Source of the DNA: Dokdonella sp.
GTDB taxonomy: Bacteria; Pseudomonadota; Gammaproteobacteria; Xanthomonadales; Rhodanobacteraceae
Reading direction: 5' to 3'
Assembly (NCBI RefSeq): GCF_019634775.1
Contig: NZ_JAHCAS010000001.1
Span: 1,866,894-1,930,893 of the forward strand
DNA length: 64,000 nucleotides
A program made the position numbers and the translations under genes. Under the pieces are notes generated by a model. That model searched no databases, was not told the DNA's origin, and saw only the letters and a program-made list of their open reading frames with translations. Positions 49,144 through 57,965 of this stretch are shown here, one piece after another. How positions within the stretch are numbered: position 1 is the first letter of the stretch; each line of letters begins with the position of its first letter.

Positions 49144-50070
49144 ATGATCGAAAGCCTCGGAGACAAGCTGCGCGCGATCGTCTGGTCCCTGCTGTTGCAC
49201 GGGGCGATCGTGCTGATCGTGCTCGGAGGGATGTGGTGGACGCGCGAAACACGGCCGGTGGTGATGCCGGGCCAGGTCATCGAGGCGGTCCTGGTCGGGC
49301 CGACTGCGGCACCGAAGCCGCAGGCGCGGCGTGCGCCGCCGAAACCCGCGCCCAAGCCGCCCGAGCCGAAGCCCGCGCCGAAGCCGGAGCCGATCCCCGA
49401 GCCACCGCAAGCGAAGCCCGAACCCGAGCAGGCGCCGCCACCGGCGCCGCCGAAGATGGACACGGTCGACCAGCAACGGATCGCCGCACTGGCCGAGCAG
49501 AAGGCCGAGCAGGCGAAGAGGGAGCAGGAAGCAAAGATCAGGCAACGCCAGATCGAACTCGAACAGGAACAGAAGCTCGAAGCCGAGCGCGCGCGGAAGC
49601 TGGCCGAGATCCGCCGGCAGCGCGAAGCGGCGGCGCGGCAGGTCGCGCTGGAGAAGGCGCGCCTGGAACAGCTGAAGGATCTGCAGGCCGCGCAACAGCA
49701 GAAGGCCGAGCGCAACCGTCCGAGCGTGGATGTGCCGCAGGAAGCCGAGCAGGCGACGACTGGCGCCGGTGGTCAGGACGACAGCCTGGCTGCACGCTAC
49801 GCGGCGGCGATCCAGGCGCAGGCGGTGGCGCAGTGGCATCGACCCGAGGGCATCAGCCAGGTGATTTGCGACATCCGCATCGTGCAGATTCCCGGCGGCG
49901 AGGTCATCTCCGCGGCGGTGCAGCCGGGTTGCGCCGCCGACGAGATCACGCGCACTTCGATGGAAGCGGCGGTGCGCGAGCGGCCCTTGCCGTATCGCGG
50001 GTACGAGAGCGTGTTCCGCCGCGAGGTTGTCCTGACGTTCTGCTATCCGCTGGAAGTCTGTCCGCAGTGA
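49144..50070 (+). CDS. tolA: Tol-Pal envelope-spanning protein TolA
   Basis: The 308-residue protein has one N-terminal helix (about 12-31) and a Pro/Lys-rich stretch with PKPAPKPEP-like repeats (about 57-105). A long charged coiled coil rich in Glu, Lys, Arg and Ala follows (about 110-195), then a folded C-terminal domain with a Cys pair (ICDIRIV and FCYPLEVC). TolA spans the periplasm and contacts TolB and Pal. It starts 7 nt after tolR. Confidence 0.95.
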   Translation: MIESLGDKLRAIVWSLLLHGAIVLIVLGGMWWTRETRPVVMPGQVIEAVLVGPTAAPKPQARRAPPKPAPKPPEPKPAPKPEPIPEPPQAKPEPEQAPPPAPPKMDTVDQQRIAALAEQKAEQAKREQEAKIRQRQIELEQEQKLEAERARKLAEIRRQREAAARQVALEKARLEQLKDLQAAQQQKAERNRPSVDVPQEAEQATTGAGGQDDSLAARYAAAIQAQAVAQWHRPEGISQVICDIRIVQIPGGEVISAAVQPGCAADEITRTSMEAAVRERPLPYRGYESVFRREVVLTFCYPLEVCPQ

Positions 50071-50335
50071 TGGCGTGCCGGCCCCATCCCCTGGCTTCCT
50101 TGATGACCTGCAATGGCCGTCCTGTTCGGGCCCCATCGCGGCGATGTCGCTCCTGCACGAACCGCCTGCCGTGGGGGCGGCTTGAGTCAGGATCGGTAGA
50201 ATCGGGACATCTCTCGCCCAAGCTGCTTCCTGCGCGAGCGACTTGTGCCGCGATCGATGGAATCTGGGCATTCCGGAATCCAGCGCCTCATCCGCTCATC
50301 CCTTTCAAATTCCGCCCGTTGGAGGTTGCCGCTCC

Positions 50336-51652
50336 ATGCTGATGCCAACCCGTATCGCGCTCGTCGCCCTCGTTGTCGCCGTGATGGCCATGGTTTCGCC
50401 GGTCCGGGCCGACGATGCCCTGAAGATCACCGTGCCCGTCGGCAATGAGGCCTCCACGCCGATCGCGGTCGTGCCATTTGCCTTCGAGGGCGCCGGCCTG
50501 CCGCCCGAAACCGACGTCGCCGAGGTGATCCGCAACGATCTTGCGCGCTCCGGCCAGTTCCGCACGCTGGGCAAGAACGACATCGTCGAGTTCCCGGTGC
50601 GCGGTGCCGAGGTCAAGTTCGGCACCTGGCGCATGCTCAAGCAGAACTACCTCCTGATCGGCCGCATCGCCGATGCCGGTGATGGCGCCCTGCGCGTCGA
50701 GTTCGAACTGTTCAACGTCGCCTCGGGCACGTCGATGTTGGCTTTGGCGATGACCGGCCAGCGCACGGGCATGCGCGATGTCGCCCATCAGGTCGCCGAT
50801 CTCGTCTACGAGAAGATCCTCAACGTGCGCGGTGCGTTCTGGACGCGCATCGCCTACGTCACCTCGGTCGGCACCGGGCAGAACACGCAGTACGCGCTGA
50901 TGGTCGCCGATTCCGACGGCTTCAATCCGCAGACCGTCGTGCGCTCGCGCGAACCGCTGTTGTCGCCGGCCTGGTCGCCGGATGGCCGCCGCCTCGCCTA
51001 TGTCTCGTTCGAGCGTGCCAATTCGGCGATCTATGTGCAGGACCTTTCTACCGGCGCGCGCGAACTGGTTTCGTCGAGCAAGGGCATCAACGGCGGCCCG
51101 GCATTCTCGCCCGACGGCACACGCCTCGCCTTGACCCTGTCGGCAGGCGGCAACCCCGACATCTACGTGATGGACCTGGCCAGCAAGCGCACGACCAAGG
51201 TGACCAACCACTTCGCCATCGATGTCGAAGCGGTGTGGATGCCGGATGGCCGCAGCCTGGTCTTCACCTCCGACCGGTCCGGCAAGCCGCAGCTCTACCA
51301 GACCCCGGTGTCGGGCGGGGAGGCCACGCGTCTGACCTTCCAGGGCCAGTACAACGCCCGTGCTTCGCTGTGCTGCGACGGCAACAAGATCGCCATGGCA
51401 CAGGGAAATGGAAACGTGTATCGTATCGCGGTTTTGGATCGCGCCACCAACGGGTATCGCGAGATATCCCTCGGCAACGTGGATGAGTCGCCGAGTTTCG
51501 CGCCGAATGGAAGCATGGTGCTGTACGCCGCGACGGAGGGTCCACGTGGCGTGCTGTACACCGTTTCGGCCGACGGCAGGGTCCGCCAACGCCTCGTGCT
51601 TGCCGAAGGTGACGTACGAGAGCCGGCCTGGGGGCCATACCGCCAACGCTGA
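50336..51652 (+). CDS. tolB: Tol-Pal periplasmic protein TolB
   Basis: TolB (438 residues) has a signal peptide (cleavage after VRA). Its N-terminal domain opens with IAVVPFAFEG and has the repeat start SGQFRTL. A six-bladed beta-propeller follows from about 210 with LLSPAWSPDGRRLAYVSF and GGPAFSPDGTRLALTLS blades. It binds Pal and TolA in the periplasm. The start has GGAGGT about ten nt upstream. The 265-bp gap before it (50071-50335) shows a TAGAAT -10-like box at 50197 but no clear -35. Confidence 0.96.
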   Translation: MLMPTRIALVALVVAVMAMVSPVRADDALKITVPVGNEASTPIAVVPFAFEGAGLPPETDVAEVIRNDLARSGQFRTLGKNDIVEFPVRGAEVKFGTWRMLKQNYLLIGRIADAGDGALRVEFELFNVASGTSMLALAMTGQRTGMRDVAHQVADLVYEKILNVRGAFWTRIAYVTSVGTGQNTQYALMVADSDGFNPQTVVRSREPLLSPAWSPDGRRLAYVSFERANSAIYVQDLSTGARELVSSSKGINGGPAFSPDGTRLALTLSAGGNPDIYVMDLASKRTTKVTNHFAIDVEAVWMPDGRSLVFTSDRSGKPQLYQTPVSGGEATRLTFQGQYNARASLCCDGNKIAMAQGNGNVYRIAVLDRATNGYREISLGNVDESPSFAPNGSMVLYAATEGPRGVLYTVSADGRVRQRLVLAEGDVREPAWGPYRQR

Positions 51653-51756
51653 GAATGACGATGAGGTCGGACCACCGACCCGTTAAGGTTCACCCGTATT
51701 CAGTACTGCTGTCCCAATCCAACCGTAACCTTGTCCACCGTTTGAGGGATACACCC

Positions 51757-52269
51757 ATGAAGATTGCAGTCCGCATCCTGGTTGCCGCCATGCTGGTTGC
51801 CGGCGTGGCCGCGTGCAAGAAGAAGGTCGTGAAGGCCGATACCGATTCGACTCCGGCCACGCAGACCGAAACCAAGTCGGTCGACACCAGCGGCCGTTAC
51901 AGCGTCGGTGACCTCGAGACCGACGCGTGCCTGCGCCAGCGCGTCATCTACTTCGACCTCGATCGCACCGAGATCAAGCCGGAGTTCCAGGCCCAGATCT
52001 CGTGCCATGCCGAGTACCTGCGCCAGTTCCCGGGTGCGCGCGTGACCCTCGAGGGCCATGCCGACGAGCGCGGCACGCGTGAGTACAACCTCGGCCTCGG
52101 CGAGCGCCGTGGCAATGCCGTGCGTGACGCGCTGAACGGCGCCGGCGCTTCGGGCGGCCAGCTCAACGTGGTCAGCTACGGCGAAGAGCGTCCGGTCGAC
52201 CGTGGCCACGACGAGTCGGCCTGGTCGAAGAACCGCCGCGTCGAAGTCGTCTATACCAGCGCGCAGTAA
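51757..52269 (+). CDS. pal: Peptidoglycan-associated lipoprotein Pal
   Basis: Pal (170 residues) has a lipoprotein signal with lipobox LVAGVAAC and a C-terminal OmpA-like domain that binds diaminopimelate in peptidoglycan. The OmpA signature is seen as LEGHADERGTREYNLGLGERR (Asp and Arg residues), split here as LEGHADERGTREYNLGLG. It is anchored in the outer membrane and binds TolB. The start at 51757 is set by the lipoprotein signal. cpoB begins at the last base of its stop. Confidence 0.97.
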   Translation: MKIAVRILVAAMLVAGVAACKKKVVKADTDSTPATQTETKSVDTSGRYSVGDLETDACLRQRVIYFDLDRTEIKPEFQAQISCHAEYLRQFPGARVTLEGHADERGTREYNLGLGERRGNAVRDALNGAGASGGQLNVVSYGEERPVDRGHDESAWSKNRRVEVVYTSAQ

Positions 52270-53129
52270 TGCAGGGCGCACATGCCACGCGCGCGTACCT
52301 GGCGGCGGTCGCCCTGACCGCCGCCGCGTTTGCGCTGCCCGTCCAGGCCCAGCAGCGGCTCAGCCTCGCCGAGCGCGTCGAGCGCCTCGAGCAGCAATCG
52401 GCGCGCGGCAGCACCGTCGATCTGGTCAACCGCAACCAGGAACTGCAAGCGCAGGTGCAGAGCCTGCTCGGCCAGATCGAGGAACTCAAGTTCCAGATCG
52501 GCGAGATGCAGCGCCGCTCGCGTGACCAGTACATCGACCTCGATTCGCGCATCGGCCGCCTCGAAGGGGGAGCGCCCAAGGCACCGGCCGAAGCCGCATC
52601 GGCGACGACCGGGCCGGCCTTGCAGGACATCCAGCTCGGTCAGGCCACGGCTGCCTCGGGTTCGCTGACTGCCGAGGATGCCGCGCTGGTTCCACCCGCC
52701 GATGCCGCCACGACGGCGAGCGACGTGACGGCTGACCCGGACGCTGAGAAGCGCAGCTACGACGATGCTTTTGCCGCCCTCAAGGATGGCCGCTACGCCG
52801 AATCGGCGCGTCGCTTCCAGGCCTTCATCGCGCAGTATCCGGACAGCACGCTGGCCGGCAACGCTTACTACTGGCTCGGCGAGTCGTACTACGTGACGCA
52901 GAACTACCGCGTCGCGCTCGATACCTTCGCCACCTTGCTGACGCGCTTCCCGACCAATCAGAAGGCCCCCGACGCCTTGCTCAAGACCGGCTATTGCCAG
53001 TACGAGCTGAAGCAGTGGGCCGAGGCCGAGGGCACGCTCAACGAAGTCGTCGCGCGCTATCCGGACACGACCGTCGCGCGCCTCGCCTCGGGTCGCCTGC
53101 GTGCGCTGAAGCTCGAAAACCGGCGCTGA
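52269..53129 (+). CDS. cpoB: Cell division coordinator CpoB (YbgF)
   Basis: CpoB (286 residues) has a signal peptide (cleavage after VQA) and an N-terminal coiled coil (about 30-95: LAERVERLEQQ, QELQAQVQSLLGQIEEL). An Ala-rich linker follows, then a TPR domain (about 155-280) with YDDAFAALKDGRYAESARRF and AYYWLGESYY. It links Tol with PBP1B during septal peptidoglycan synthesis. It is the last gene of the tol-pal run, overlapping pal by one base. Confidence 0.95.
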   Translation: MQGAHATRAYLAAVALTAAAFALPVQAQQRLSLAERVERLEQQSARGSTVDLVNRNQELQAQVQSLLGQIEELKFQIGEMQRRSRDQYIDLDSRIGRLEGGAPKAPAEAASATTGPALQDIQLGQATAASGSLTAEDAALVPPADAATTASDVTADPDAEKRSYDDAFAALKDGRYAESARRFQAFIAQYPDSTLAGNAYYWLGESYYVTQNYRVALDTFATLLTRFPTNQKAPDALLKTGYCQYELKQWAEAEGTLNEVVARYPDTTVARLASGRLRALKLENRR

Positions 53130-53157
53130 GCGCGCGCCGCCTGCGCGCGTCGCTGCC

Positions 53158-53847
53158 GTGTCTGCCACCGCTCCATCCCCCCTCGTCCCGACCCGGCCCG
53201 TCGACGAGCCGCGTCTGCGCGTCACCGAAGTCTTCCATTCGCTGCAGGGCGAAGCTGACAGTGCCGGCTGGCCGACCGTGTTCATCCGCCTCACCGGCTG
53301 CCCACTGCGCTGCCGCTGGTGCGATACCGAGTATTCGTTCCATGGCGGTGAGTGGCGCACGATCGACGACCTCGTCGCCGAGGTCGCTGCCCATGGTGCG
53401 CATCATGTCTGCGTGACTGGCGGCGAACCGCTGGCACAGAAGCGCTGCCTGGTCCTGCTCGAACGCCTGTGCGACGCCGGTCACGAGGTTTCGCTGGAGA
53501 CCTCGGGCGCGCTCGATATCACGGGCGTCGATGCGCGCGTGCGTCGCGTCGTCGACCTCAAGCCGCCGGGCTCGGGCGAGGAAGCACGCAATCGCTGGGA
53601 GAATCTCGCCGATCTGCGCGCCCACGACCAGGTCAAGTTCGTGCTCGCCGATCGCGCCGACTACGAATGGGCGCAGGCGGTCGTGCGCGAACACACGCTG
53701 GACACGCGCTGCGCCGTGCTGTTCTCGGCCGTGCACGGCGAGCTGCCGGCGCGCGAACTGGCCGAATGGATCCTCGCCGATCGCCTGCGCGTGCGTTTCC
53801 AGATGCAGTTGCACAAGCTGCTCTGGGATGATGCGCGTGGACGTTGA
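53158..53847 (+). CDS. queE: 7-carboxy-7-deazaguanine synthase QueE
   Basis: This 229-residue radical SAM enzyme turns 6-carboxy-tetrahydropterin into 7-carboxy-7-deazaguanine in queuosine synthesis. The [4Fe-4S] motif is CPLRCRWC near residue 49, preceded by [27 protein letters not shown] near 88 and DLKPPGSGE follow. A GTG starts it, 28 nt after cpoB. queC follows closely. Confidence 0.93.
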   Translation: MSATAPSPLVPTRPVDEPRLRVTEVFHSLQGEADSAGWPTVFIRLTGCPLRCRWCDTEYSFHGGEWRTIDDLVAEVAAHGAHHVCVTGGEPLAQKRCLVLLERLCDAGHEVSLETSGALDITGVDARVRRVVDLKPPGSGEEARNRWENLADLRAHDQVKFVLADRADYEWAQAVVREHTLDTRCAVLFSAVHGELPARELAEWILADRLRVRFQMQLHKLLWDDARGR

Positions 53848-53903
53848 GGGCCGGTGGGGGCGCCGACCGATACACCGCATCGATCCACGGAGAGCACCGG
53901 AGC

Positions 53904-54584
53904 ATGACCACCCAGGACACCCCGCGCGCCGTCGTGCTCGTTTCCGGCGGCATGGATTCGGCCGTCACCCTGGCCATCGCACGCGCCCGGGGCTTCCGCT
54001 GCCATGCGCTCAGCGTCGCCTATGGGCAGCGCCATTCTTCCGAACTGGTTGCCGCGGCGCGCATCGCCGCCGACCTCGGCGCGATCGAGCACAAGACTGT
54101 TGCCGTCGACCTGCGCAGCATCGGCGGTTCGGCGTTGACCGCCGACATCGAAGTGCCGGAGCAGGGCGGGGCGGGCATTCCGATTACCTACGTGCCAGCA
54201 CGCAACACGATCATGCTGTCGATCGCGCTCGGCTGGGCTGAAGTGCTCGGCGCCGCAGATGTCTTCTGCGGCGTCAACGCGGTGGACTATTCCGGTTACC
54301 CAGACTGTCGGCCCGAATTCGTCGCTGCATTCGAGGTGCTGGCCAACCTGGCGACGAAGAGTGGCGTGGAAGGCACGCGCTTGCGCGTGCACGCGCCGCT
54401 GATCCACCTCTCGAAGGCCGACATCGCCCGCGAGGGCGCGCGTCTCGGTGTGGACTTCGCGCGGACCGTGTCGTGCTATCAGGCCGATGTCGACGGCCGC
54501 GCCTGCGGTCACTGCGATGCCTGCCGCTTGCGCGCCGCAGGCTTCGCCGCCGCAGGGCTCGTCGACCCCACACGCTATCGTTGA
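53904..54584 (+). CDS. queC: 7-cyano-7-deazaguanine synthase QueC
   Basis: This 226-residue enzyme uses ATP and ammonia to convert 7-carboxy-7-deazaguanine to preQ0, the next step after QueE. The PP-loop motif is [16 protein letters not shown] near residue 11. Zinc cysteines cluster at the end ([20 protein letters not shown], Cys residues in [13 protein letters not shown]). The start at 53904 has GGAG upstream and matches the family. A longer frame back to 53844 is less likely. Confidence 0.96.
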   Translation: MTTQDTPRAVVLVSGGMDSAVTLAIARARGFRCHALSVAYGQRHSSELVAAARIAADLGAIEHKTVAVDLRSIGGSALTADIEVPEQGGAGIPITYVPARNTIMLSIALGWAEVLGAADVFCGVNAVDYSGYPDCRPEFVAAFEVLANLATKSGVEGTRLRVHAPLIHLSKADIAREGARLGVDFARTVSCYQADVDGRACGHCDACRLRAAGFAAAGLVDPTRYR

Positions 54585-54674
54585 GGCCCGCGCGCGGGTA
54601 AACTGCGCGGCCTTCGTGGCGTCGCCATCCATCTGTCGACGATGTGCGGCCACGGCGTTGCCCTCACCCCTTGC

Positions 54675-54696
54675 CCTCTCCCGCAAGTGGGAGAGG
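54675..54696 (+). repeat. Hairpin before tRNA-Lys
   Basis: An 8-bp perfect stem, CCTCTCCC / GGGAGAGG, with loop GCAAGT lies 90 nt past queC. It has no T run. Its sequence resembles the hairpin at 36801, so both may be copies of a short dispersed repeat. Confidence 0.55.
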
Positions 54697-54743
54697 TGAG
54701 TGATTGTCGCGCAGCGCGCGACTGCATTGTCTGGTTGAAGCGG

Positions 54744-54818
54744 GGGCCGTTAGCTCAGCGGTAGAGCAGTGGACTTTTAATCCATTGGTCGATGGTTCGA
54801 TCCCATCACGGCCCACCA
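54744..54818 (+). tRNA. tRNA-Lys (anticodon TTT)
   Basis: Acceptor GGGCCGT pairs with ACGGCCC, the D arm is GCTC-loop-GAGC, and the anticodon loop CTTTTAA has TTT at 34-36. The T arm loop is TTCGATC and ACCA is encoded. It reads AAA and AAG. Its 3' end is the left border of the decayed island to 57.1 kb. Confidence 0.97.
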
Positions 54819-54824
54819 TTTCCC

Positions 54825-54933
54825 CGTCCATCAACGTCCAGCGTTGTCCATTACTGTCTATTTTGCTCAGGAAAACCCCGGTATTTCGCCGGTTTTCTGT
54901 CTTGCGCTGTCTGCCCTCGTCCATCGACATCCA
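54825..54933. repeat. Phased 10-bp repeats behind tRNA-Lys
   Basis: Four YGTCYA hexamers repeat with exactly 10-bp spacing: CGTCCA at 54825 and 54835, TGTCCA at 54845, TGTCTA at 54855. Two further copies, CGTCCA at 54918 and CATCCA at 54928, keep the spacing. A hairpin with T run (GAAAACC / GGTTTTC, 54871-54897) lies between and could end the tRNA transcript. The phasing resembles integrase arm sites next to tRNA attachment sites; that reading is inference. Confidence 0.55.
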
Positions 54934-55144
54934 GGCGGTTTGTGAGGTCGTTGCTGATCGCGTGCGAGTTCTCCTTGATCGCGGCAACGGTCGCCCTGGA
55001 GATCGGCGGCCGAATGGAACGCGCCCGGGAGGCACAGCTCCGCCTTGTTCGCTTGGCGGAGCACTTGAACCAGGATGGCGCGACGATCCGCATCACCGAC
55101 GAAGTCGAGCGGATGTCGCCCGTTTCGCGTGCGTAACCCGATGG

Positions 55145-55675
55145 TCAGGCCGCGGTCGTGGACGGTGAACGTGCCAGCAGCGCATCGAACCTCGCGCGCA
55201 GACCGGTCGGCTGCGTCGGCAGTCGGTCGACGACTCGCGCCGCCCATGCGAAGTAGGCTGCTCTCCGCTCGACCGGCCAAGGCGGCGGCGACTCGAGGAT
55301 GTCGGTGAAGTTGGCGATCTTGTCGGCGAACTACACCAGCGCAGCACCCTCGCTCAGGTGCGGCGCGTGCTCGACCTGCAGAGCCTTGCGCCTGTCCTTC
55401 GGCAGCGATTTGTCGTCGGTCACTTCCAGGACGATGCCGGCAATCTCTTCGCCGAACAGCGCACGCAGTTCGGCGGGCGTTGTCGTCGTGTCCTCGATCG
55501 TGTCGTGAAGCAGGGCCGCGGCAAGCACCACAGGGCTGCCGATGCCTGCACTCGAAAGGATGTGTGCGACCTGCACAGGATGATTGATGTAGGGCGACGC
55601 CTCAGCGTCCTTTCGACGCTGGTTGCGGTGCTGGTGCGCGGCGTAGGCCGCGGCTTTGAGTACGAGTTAAATCAT
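55145..55675 (-). pseudogene. HD-domain phosphohydrolase (MESH1/SpoT-like), inactivated
   Basis: A frame of about 177 codons on the minus strand encodes a small HD hydrolase. It has the entry motif [12 protein letters not shown], the metal site LLHDTIEDT, and a FADKIANFTDIL segment followed by YFAWAARVVDRLP, as in ppGpp-hydrolase-like proteins. Two lesions are visible. The amber TAG at 55331-55333 stands where the family has a Lys or similar residue before FADK. A TAA at 55667-55669 sits two codons after the only ATG (55675). Between them the frame is open and conserved, so the decay is recent. A GTG at 55576 could start only a truncated core. Confidence 0.75.
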
Positions 55676-55724
55676 GGGTGATCTCCGTTGGGGAAAGCTC
55701 ATCCGCCAGCGGTCATGCCGTACA

Positions 55725-56066
55725 TCAGGTGTCATCGCCGGCGGGCGGGAAGGGGGTGAGCGGAGGCTCGCCGTTGTCGGTCAGGTTTGCTACCTCAACC
55801 GACTTGTTCACGCGCTGCTCGAGGGTTTCCAGAAGCTTCGCGTATGCCGGCCTGGGGCCGAACCGGAGCGTGCCTTGTGCGGCGGTCGCCTGCGCGTCGA
55901 GTCGCGCTCGCTTCGCGCGCCGCAAGCCCTCCTCGTGAAAGTGCATTCGTCCGCCATGGTCGAGCGCGATCCAGAAATCGAGCTGCGAGATGCGATGGCG
56001 GGGCGGTTCGGGCATGTGCGGAAGTGCAAAGCGGGCCGCTGGCGGCCGGCAGGGAGATGATCGCAT
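55725..56066 (-). CDS. Hypothetical protein, 113 residues
   Basis: I do not recognise this frame. From an ATG at 56066 it encodes 113 residues with an uninterrupted, fairly protein-like composition (LDFWIALDHGGRMHFHEEGL, then a basic Ala/Arg-rich helix and KSVEVANLTDNGEPP). It is divergent from higB, whose start lies 35 nt away, and follows the broken HD gene on the same strand. The frame also stays open upstream to 56246, antisense to higB. Without it, 55676-56101 has no supported gene. Confidence 0.35.
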   Translation of the reverse strand: MRSSPCRPPAARFALPHMPEPPRHRISQLDFWIALDHGGRMHFHEEGLRRAKRARLDAQATAAQGTLRFGPRPAYAKLLETLEQRVNKSVEVANLTDNGEPPLTPFPPAGDDT

Positions 56067-56101
56067 TTCGCCGTCTCGAACACTGAGATACAGACGGCCC
56101 C

Positions 56102-56383
56102 GTGATTCGCAGCTTCCGCCACAAAGGGCTCGAACGGTATTTCCTGACCGGCAGAACGTCAGGGATTCAGGCCAGACACGCGAGCAAACTGCGGTTGCAA
56201 TTGTTCGCCCTGAACCGCGCCAGCGGCCCACAGGACATGAATGCACCGGGATGGAAGCTGCACCCGTTGAAAGGCGGCCTGTCCGGGCATTGGGCGATTT
56301 GGGTGAGTGGAAATTGGCGGCTGACCTTCATGTTTGCCGATGATGGCAACGCCGAGCTTGTGGACTATCAGGACCATCACTGA
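56102..56383 (+). CDS. higB: HigB-type toxin (RelE-family mRNA interferase)
   Basis: The 93-residue protein opens with [17 protein letters not shown] and has [24 protein letters not shown], split as [20 protein letters not shown] and WRLTFMF. This is the RelE/HigB-like fold that cuts ribosome-bound mRNA. The basic and aromatic catalytic positions are present. A GTG starts it. The antitoxin follows after one nt, the toxin-first order of hig systems. The pair looks intact, unlike its neighbours. Confidence 0.9.
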   Translation: MIRSFRHKGLERYFLTGRTSGIQARHASKLRLQLFALNRASGPQDMNAPGWKLHPLKGGLSGHWAIWVSGNWRLTFMFADDGNAELVDYQDHH

Positions 56384-56384
56384 C

Positions 56385-56666
56385 ATGAATATGCACAACC
56401 CCCCGCATCCCGGCGAAGTCCTGCGCGAATGGTTGGCATGCGTGACTGTGACCGAAGCCGCCGAACGCTTGGGCGTTACCCGTGCGGCGCTGTCGCGCGT
56501 GTTGGACGGCGCGGCGGGCATCAGCCCGGAAATGGATCTGCGCTTGCACAAGGCGCTGGGCACGACGCCGGGGATGTGGCACGCGATGCAAGGCGACTTC
56601 GACATGTGGCAGGCGCAAAAGCGATTCCGCGCGAAGGTGCAGCCCATCGTCGTGGCGGCTGCGTGA
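56385..56666 (+). CDS. higA: HigA-type antitoxin (XRE-family regulator)
   Basis: The 93-residue protein has the HigA start [13 protein letters not shown] and a helix-turn-helix ([20 protein letters not shown], residues 24-43). It binds DNA to repress the operon and covers HigB. The ATG at 56385 lies one nt after the higB stop. A longer frame from 56334 overlaps higB and is less likely. Confidence 0.92.
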   Translation: MNMHNPPHPGEVLREWLACVTVTEAAERLGVTRAALSRVLDGAAGISPEMDLRLHKALGTTPGMWHAMQGDFDMWQAQKRFRAKVQPIVVAAA

Positions 56667-56833
56667 GCGAGCTGCCACGGCGATGCAGGCGGCGAAGCTG
56701 AGCTTCTGCCGACGGATGTCGCCGGAGCGCCAAGCGCACGCCGACGGAAGTGAGTAGGATCGTGAGTACGATTCCGATGGCGGCGATCAGCAGTCTCGCG
56801 GCATCAGTCACTTAGCGGAGCTTTGCGGTTGCA

Positions 56834-57085
56834 TCACGGCCATTCCTGCCTTTGGCTCGCAACGATCTGCTCGAGGATCGAGCCGACCGCGTCCAGGGCT
56901 TCCTCCACCGCGTGCGATGGCGCGTGTTCCAGGCGCCGGAACGGGCGTGCCCGCGCGTCCACGGTGCGTGTCTGGTTGCAGAGGATGACGCCTTGCATGC
57001 GCGTGCCGGAGCCCATCGGCGTCACGCTGAATCCTGATTCGCGAGCGGGTTTGCCACGGGTTGCCGCGATGGTGCGCGTTCGTTG
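56834..57085 (-). pseudogene. MazF/ChpB-type toxin, N-terminus lost
   Basis: The minus-strand frame keeps about 80 C-terminal residues of a MazF/PemK/ChpB endoribonuclease. These include RESGFSVTPMGSGTRMQGVI, then LCNQTRTVDARARPF (the conserved NQ-R-D-RAR strand) and a C-terminal helix EEALDAVGSILEQIV. The first 40-odd residues, with the catalytic beta strands, are missing. The sequence upstream is the leader of the DUF3011 gene. The frame itself continues to 57136 but loses similarity. No MazE partner is seen. Confidence 0.65.
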
Positions 57086-57150
57086 TACGCTTGGCGCGCC
57101 GGTCGCATGGGCGCGATCGGAGACCTTTATTTCCAAGCCGGAGAGTACGC

Positions 57151-57729
57151 ATGAAATTCCTCATGGCAATCTCGCTTGCAGCAGCCGCCTTCTTCGCCGC
57201 CAGCGCGGTCCAGGCCCAGCCTGGCCAGTGGTATCCCGGCCCGGACTGGGATCGCGACATCAATGTGCGTTGCGCCAGCCACGACTATCGCTATCGCATG
57301 TGCCAGATCGATACCGGTCGTGGCAGCCGCGTCTACCTGACGCGCCAGATTTCCAATACGCGCTGCATCGAAGGGCGCAATTGGGGATGGAACCGTGCCG
57401 GTGTCTGGGTCGATGGCGGCTGCGAGGGCATCTTCACGGTTGAGCGGCGCTGGAGCGGCGGTCCCGGTCGGCCCCCGGGCCATGGCGGTCCCGGTGGCTG
57501 GGTGCCTGGGCCGGATTGGGACAACGACATCAGCGTGCGTTGCGGGAGCCGGGACTACCGTTACAACCTGTGCCAGGTCGATACGGGTCGCGGCGGGCGC
57601 GTGTACATCACGCGCCAGATCTCGAATACACGCTGTGTCGAGGGCCGCACCTGGGGTTGGAACCGCGCCGGCATCTGGGTTGATGGCGGTTGCGAGGCGA
57701 TCTTCACCGTCGAGAGGCGCTGGCGCTGA
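57151..57729 (+). CDS. DUF3011 domain secreted protein (copy 2)
   Basis: The 192-residue protein has a signal peptide (MKFLMAISLAAAAFFAASA, cleavage after VQA). Two near-identical DUF3011 repeats lie at about 32-100 and 120-190, each with CxSxDYRYxxC, QISNTRCxEGRxWGWNRAG and WVDGGC, joined by a Gly/Pro-rich linker. It is a paralogue of the protein at 40113, with the two repeats here more alike, pointing to an internal duplication. It probably folds with disulfides outside the cytoplasm. Function unknown. Confidence 0.87.
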   Translation: MKFLMAISLAAAAFFAASAVQAQPGQWYPGPDWDRDINVRCASHDYRYRMCQIDTGRGSRVYLTRQISNTRCIEGRNWGWNRAGVWVDGGCEGIFTVERRWSGGPGRPPGHGGPGGWVPGPDWDNDISVRCGSRDYRYNLCQVDTGRGGRVYITRQISNTRCVEGRTWGWNRAGIWVDGGCEAIFTVERRWR

Positions 57730-57965
57730 TCGATGCGCGGCGGGGCGACGCTGCAATGGCGCTCGCCCCGCCTGGTGTGACATCTGGCAATGGGGGAACA
57801 GGGAATCGGGAATGGTTGCAAAACCAGAAGCGCACGCGATGCTTTCCCAGCCCCTGGTCGCCGGCCCCCGCTACTCCCCGTTTCGCCCGAAATCCGCCAC
57901 ATGCGGGCGCCGGCATGCCGGTTCGACGCGCTTCCATGGCATCTCCGAAACCGTGGAGGTGAACC

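Noticed and set aside
50197..50202. TAGAAT as a tolB promoter -10
   Set aside because: No acceptable -35 lies at 16-18 bp, and tolB is probably served by read-through from tolQRA as well.
56521..56811. Minus-strand ORF with one membrane-like segment (MTDAARLLIAAIGIVLTILL)
   Set aside because: The start is plausible as a short membrane peptide, but most of the frame is antisense to higA and I recognise no family. It may be a remnant of the island.
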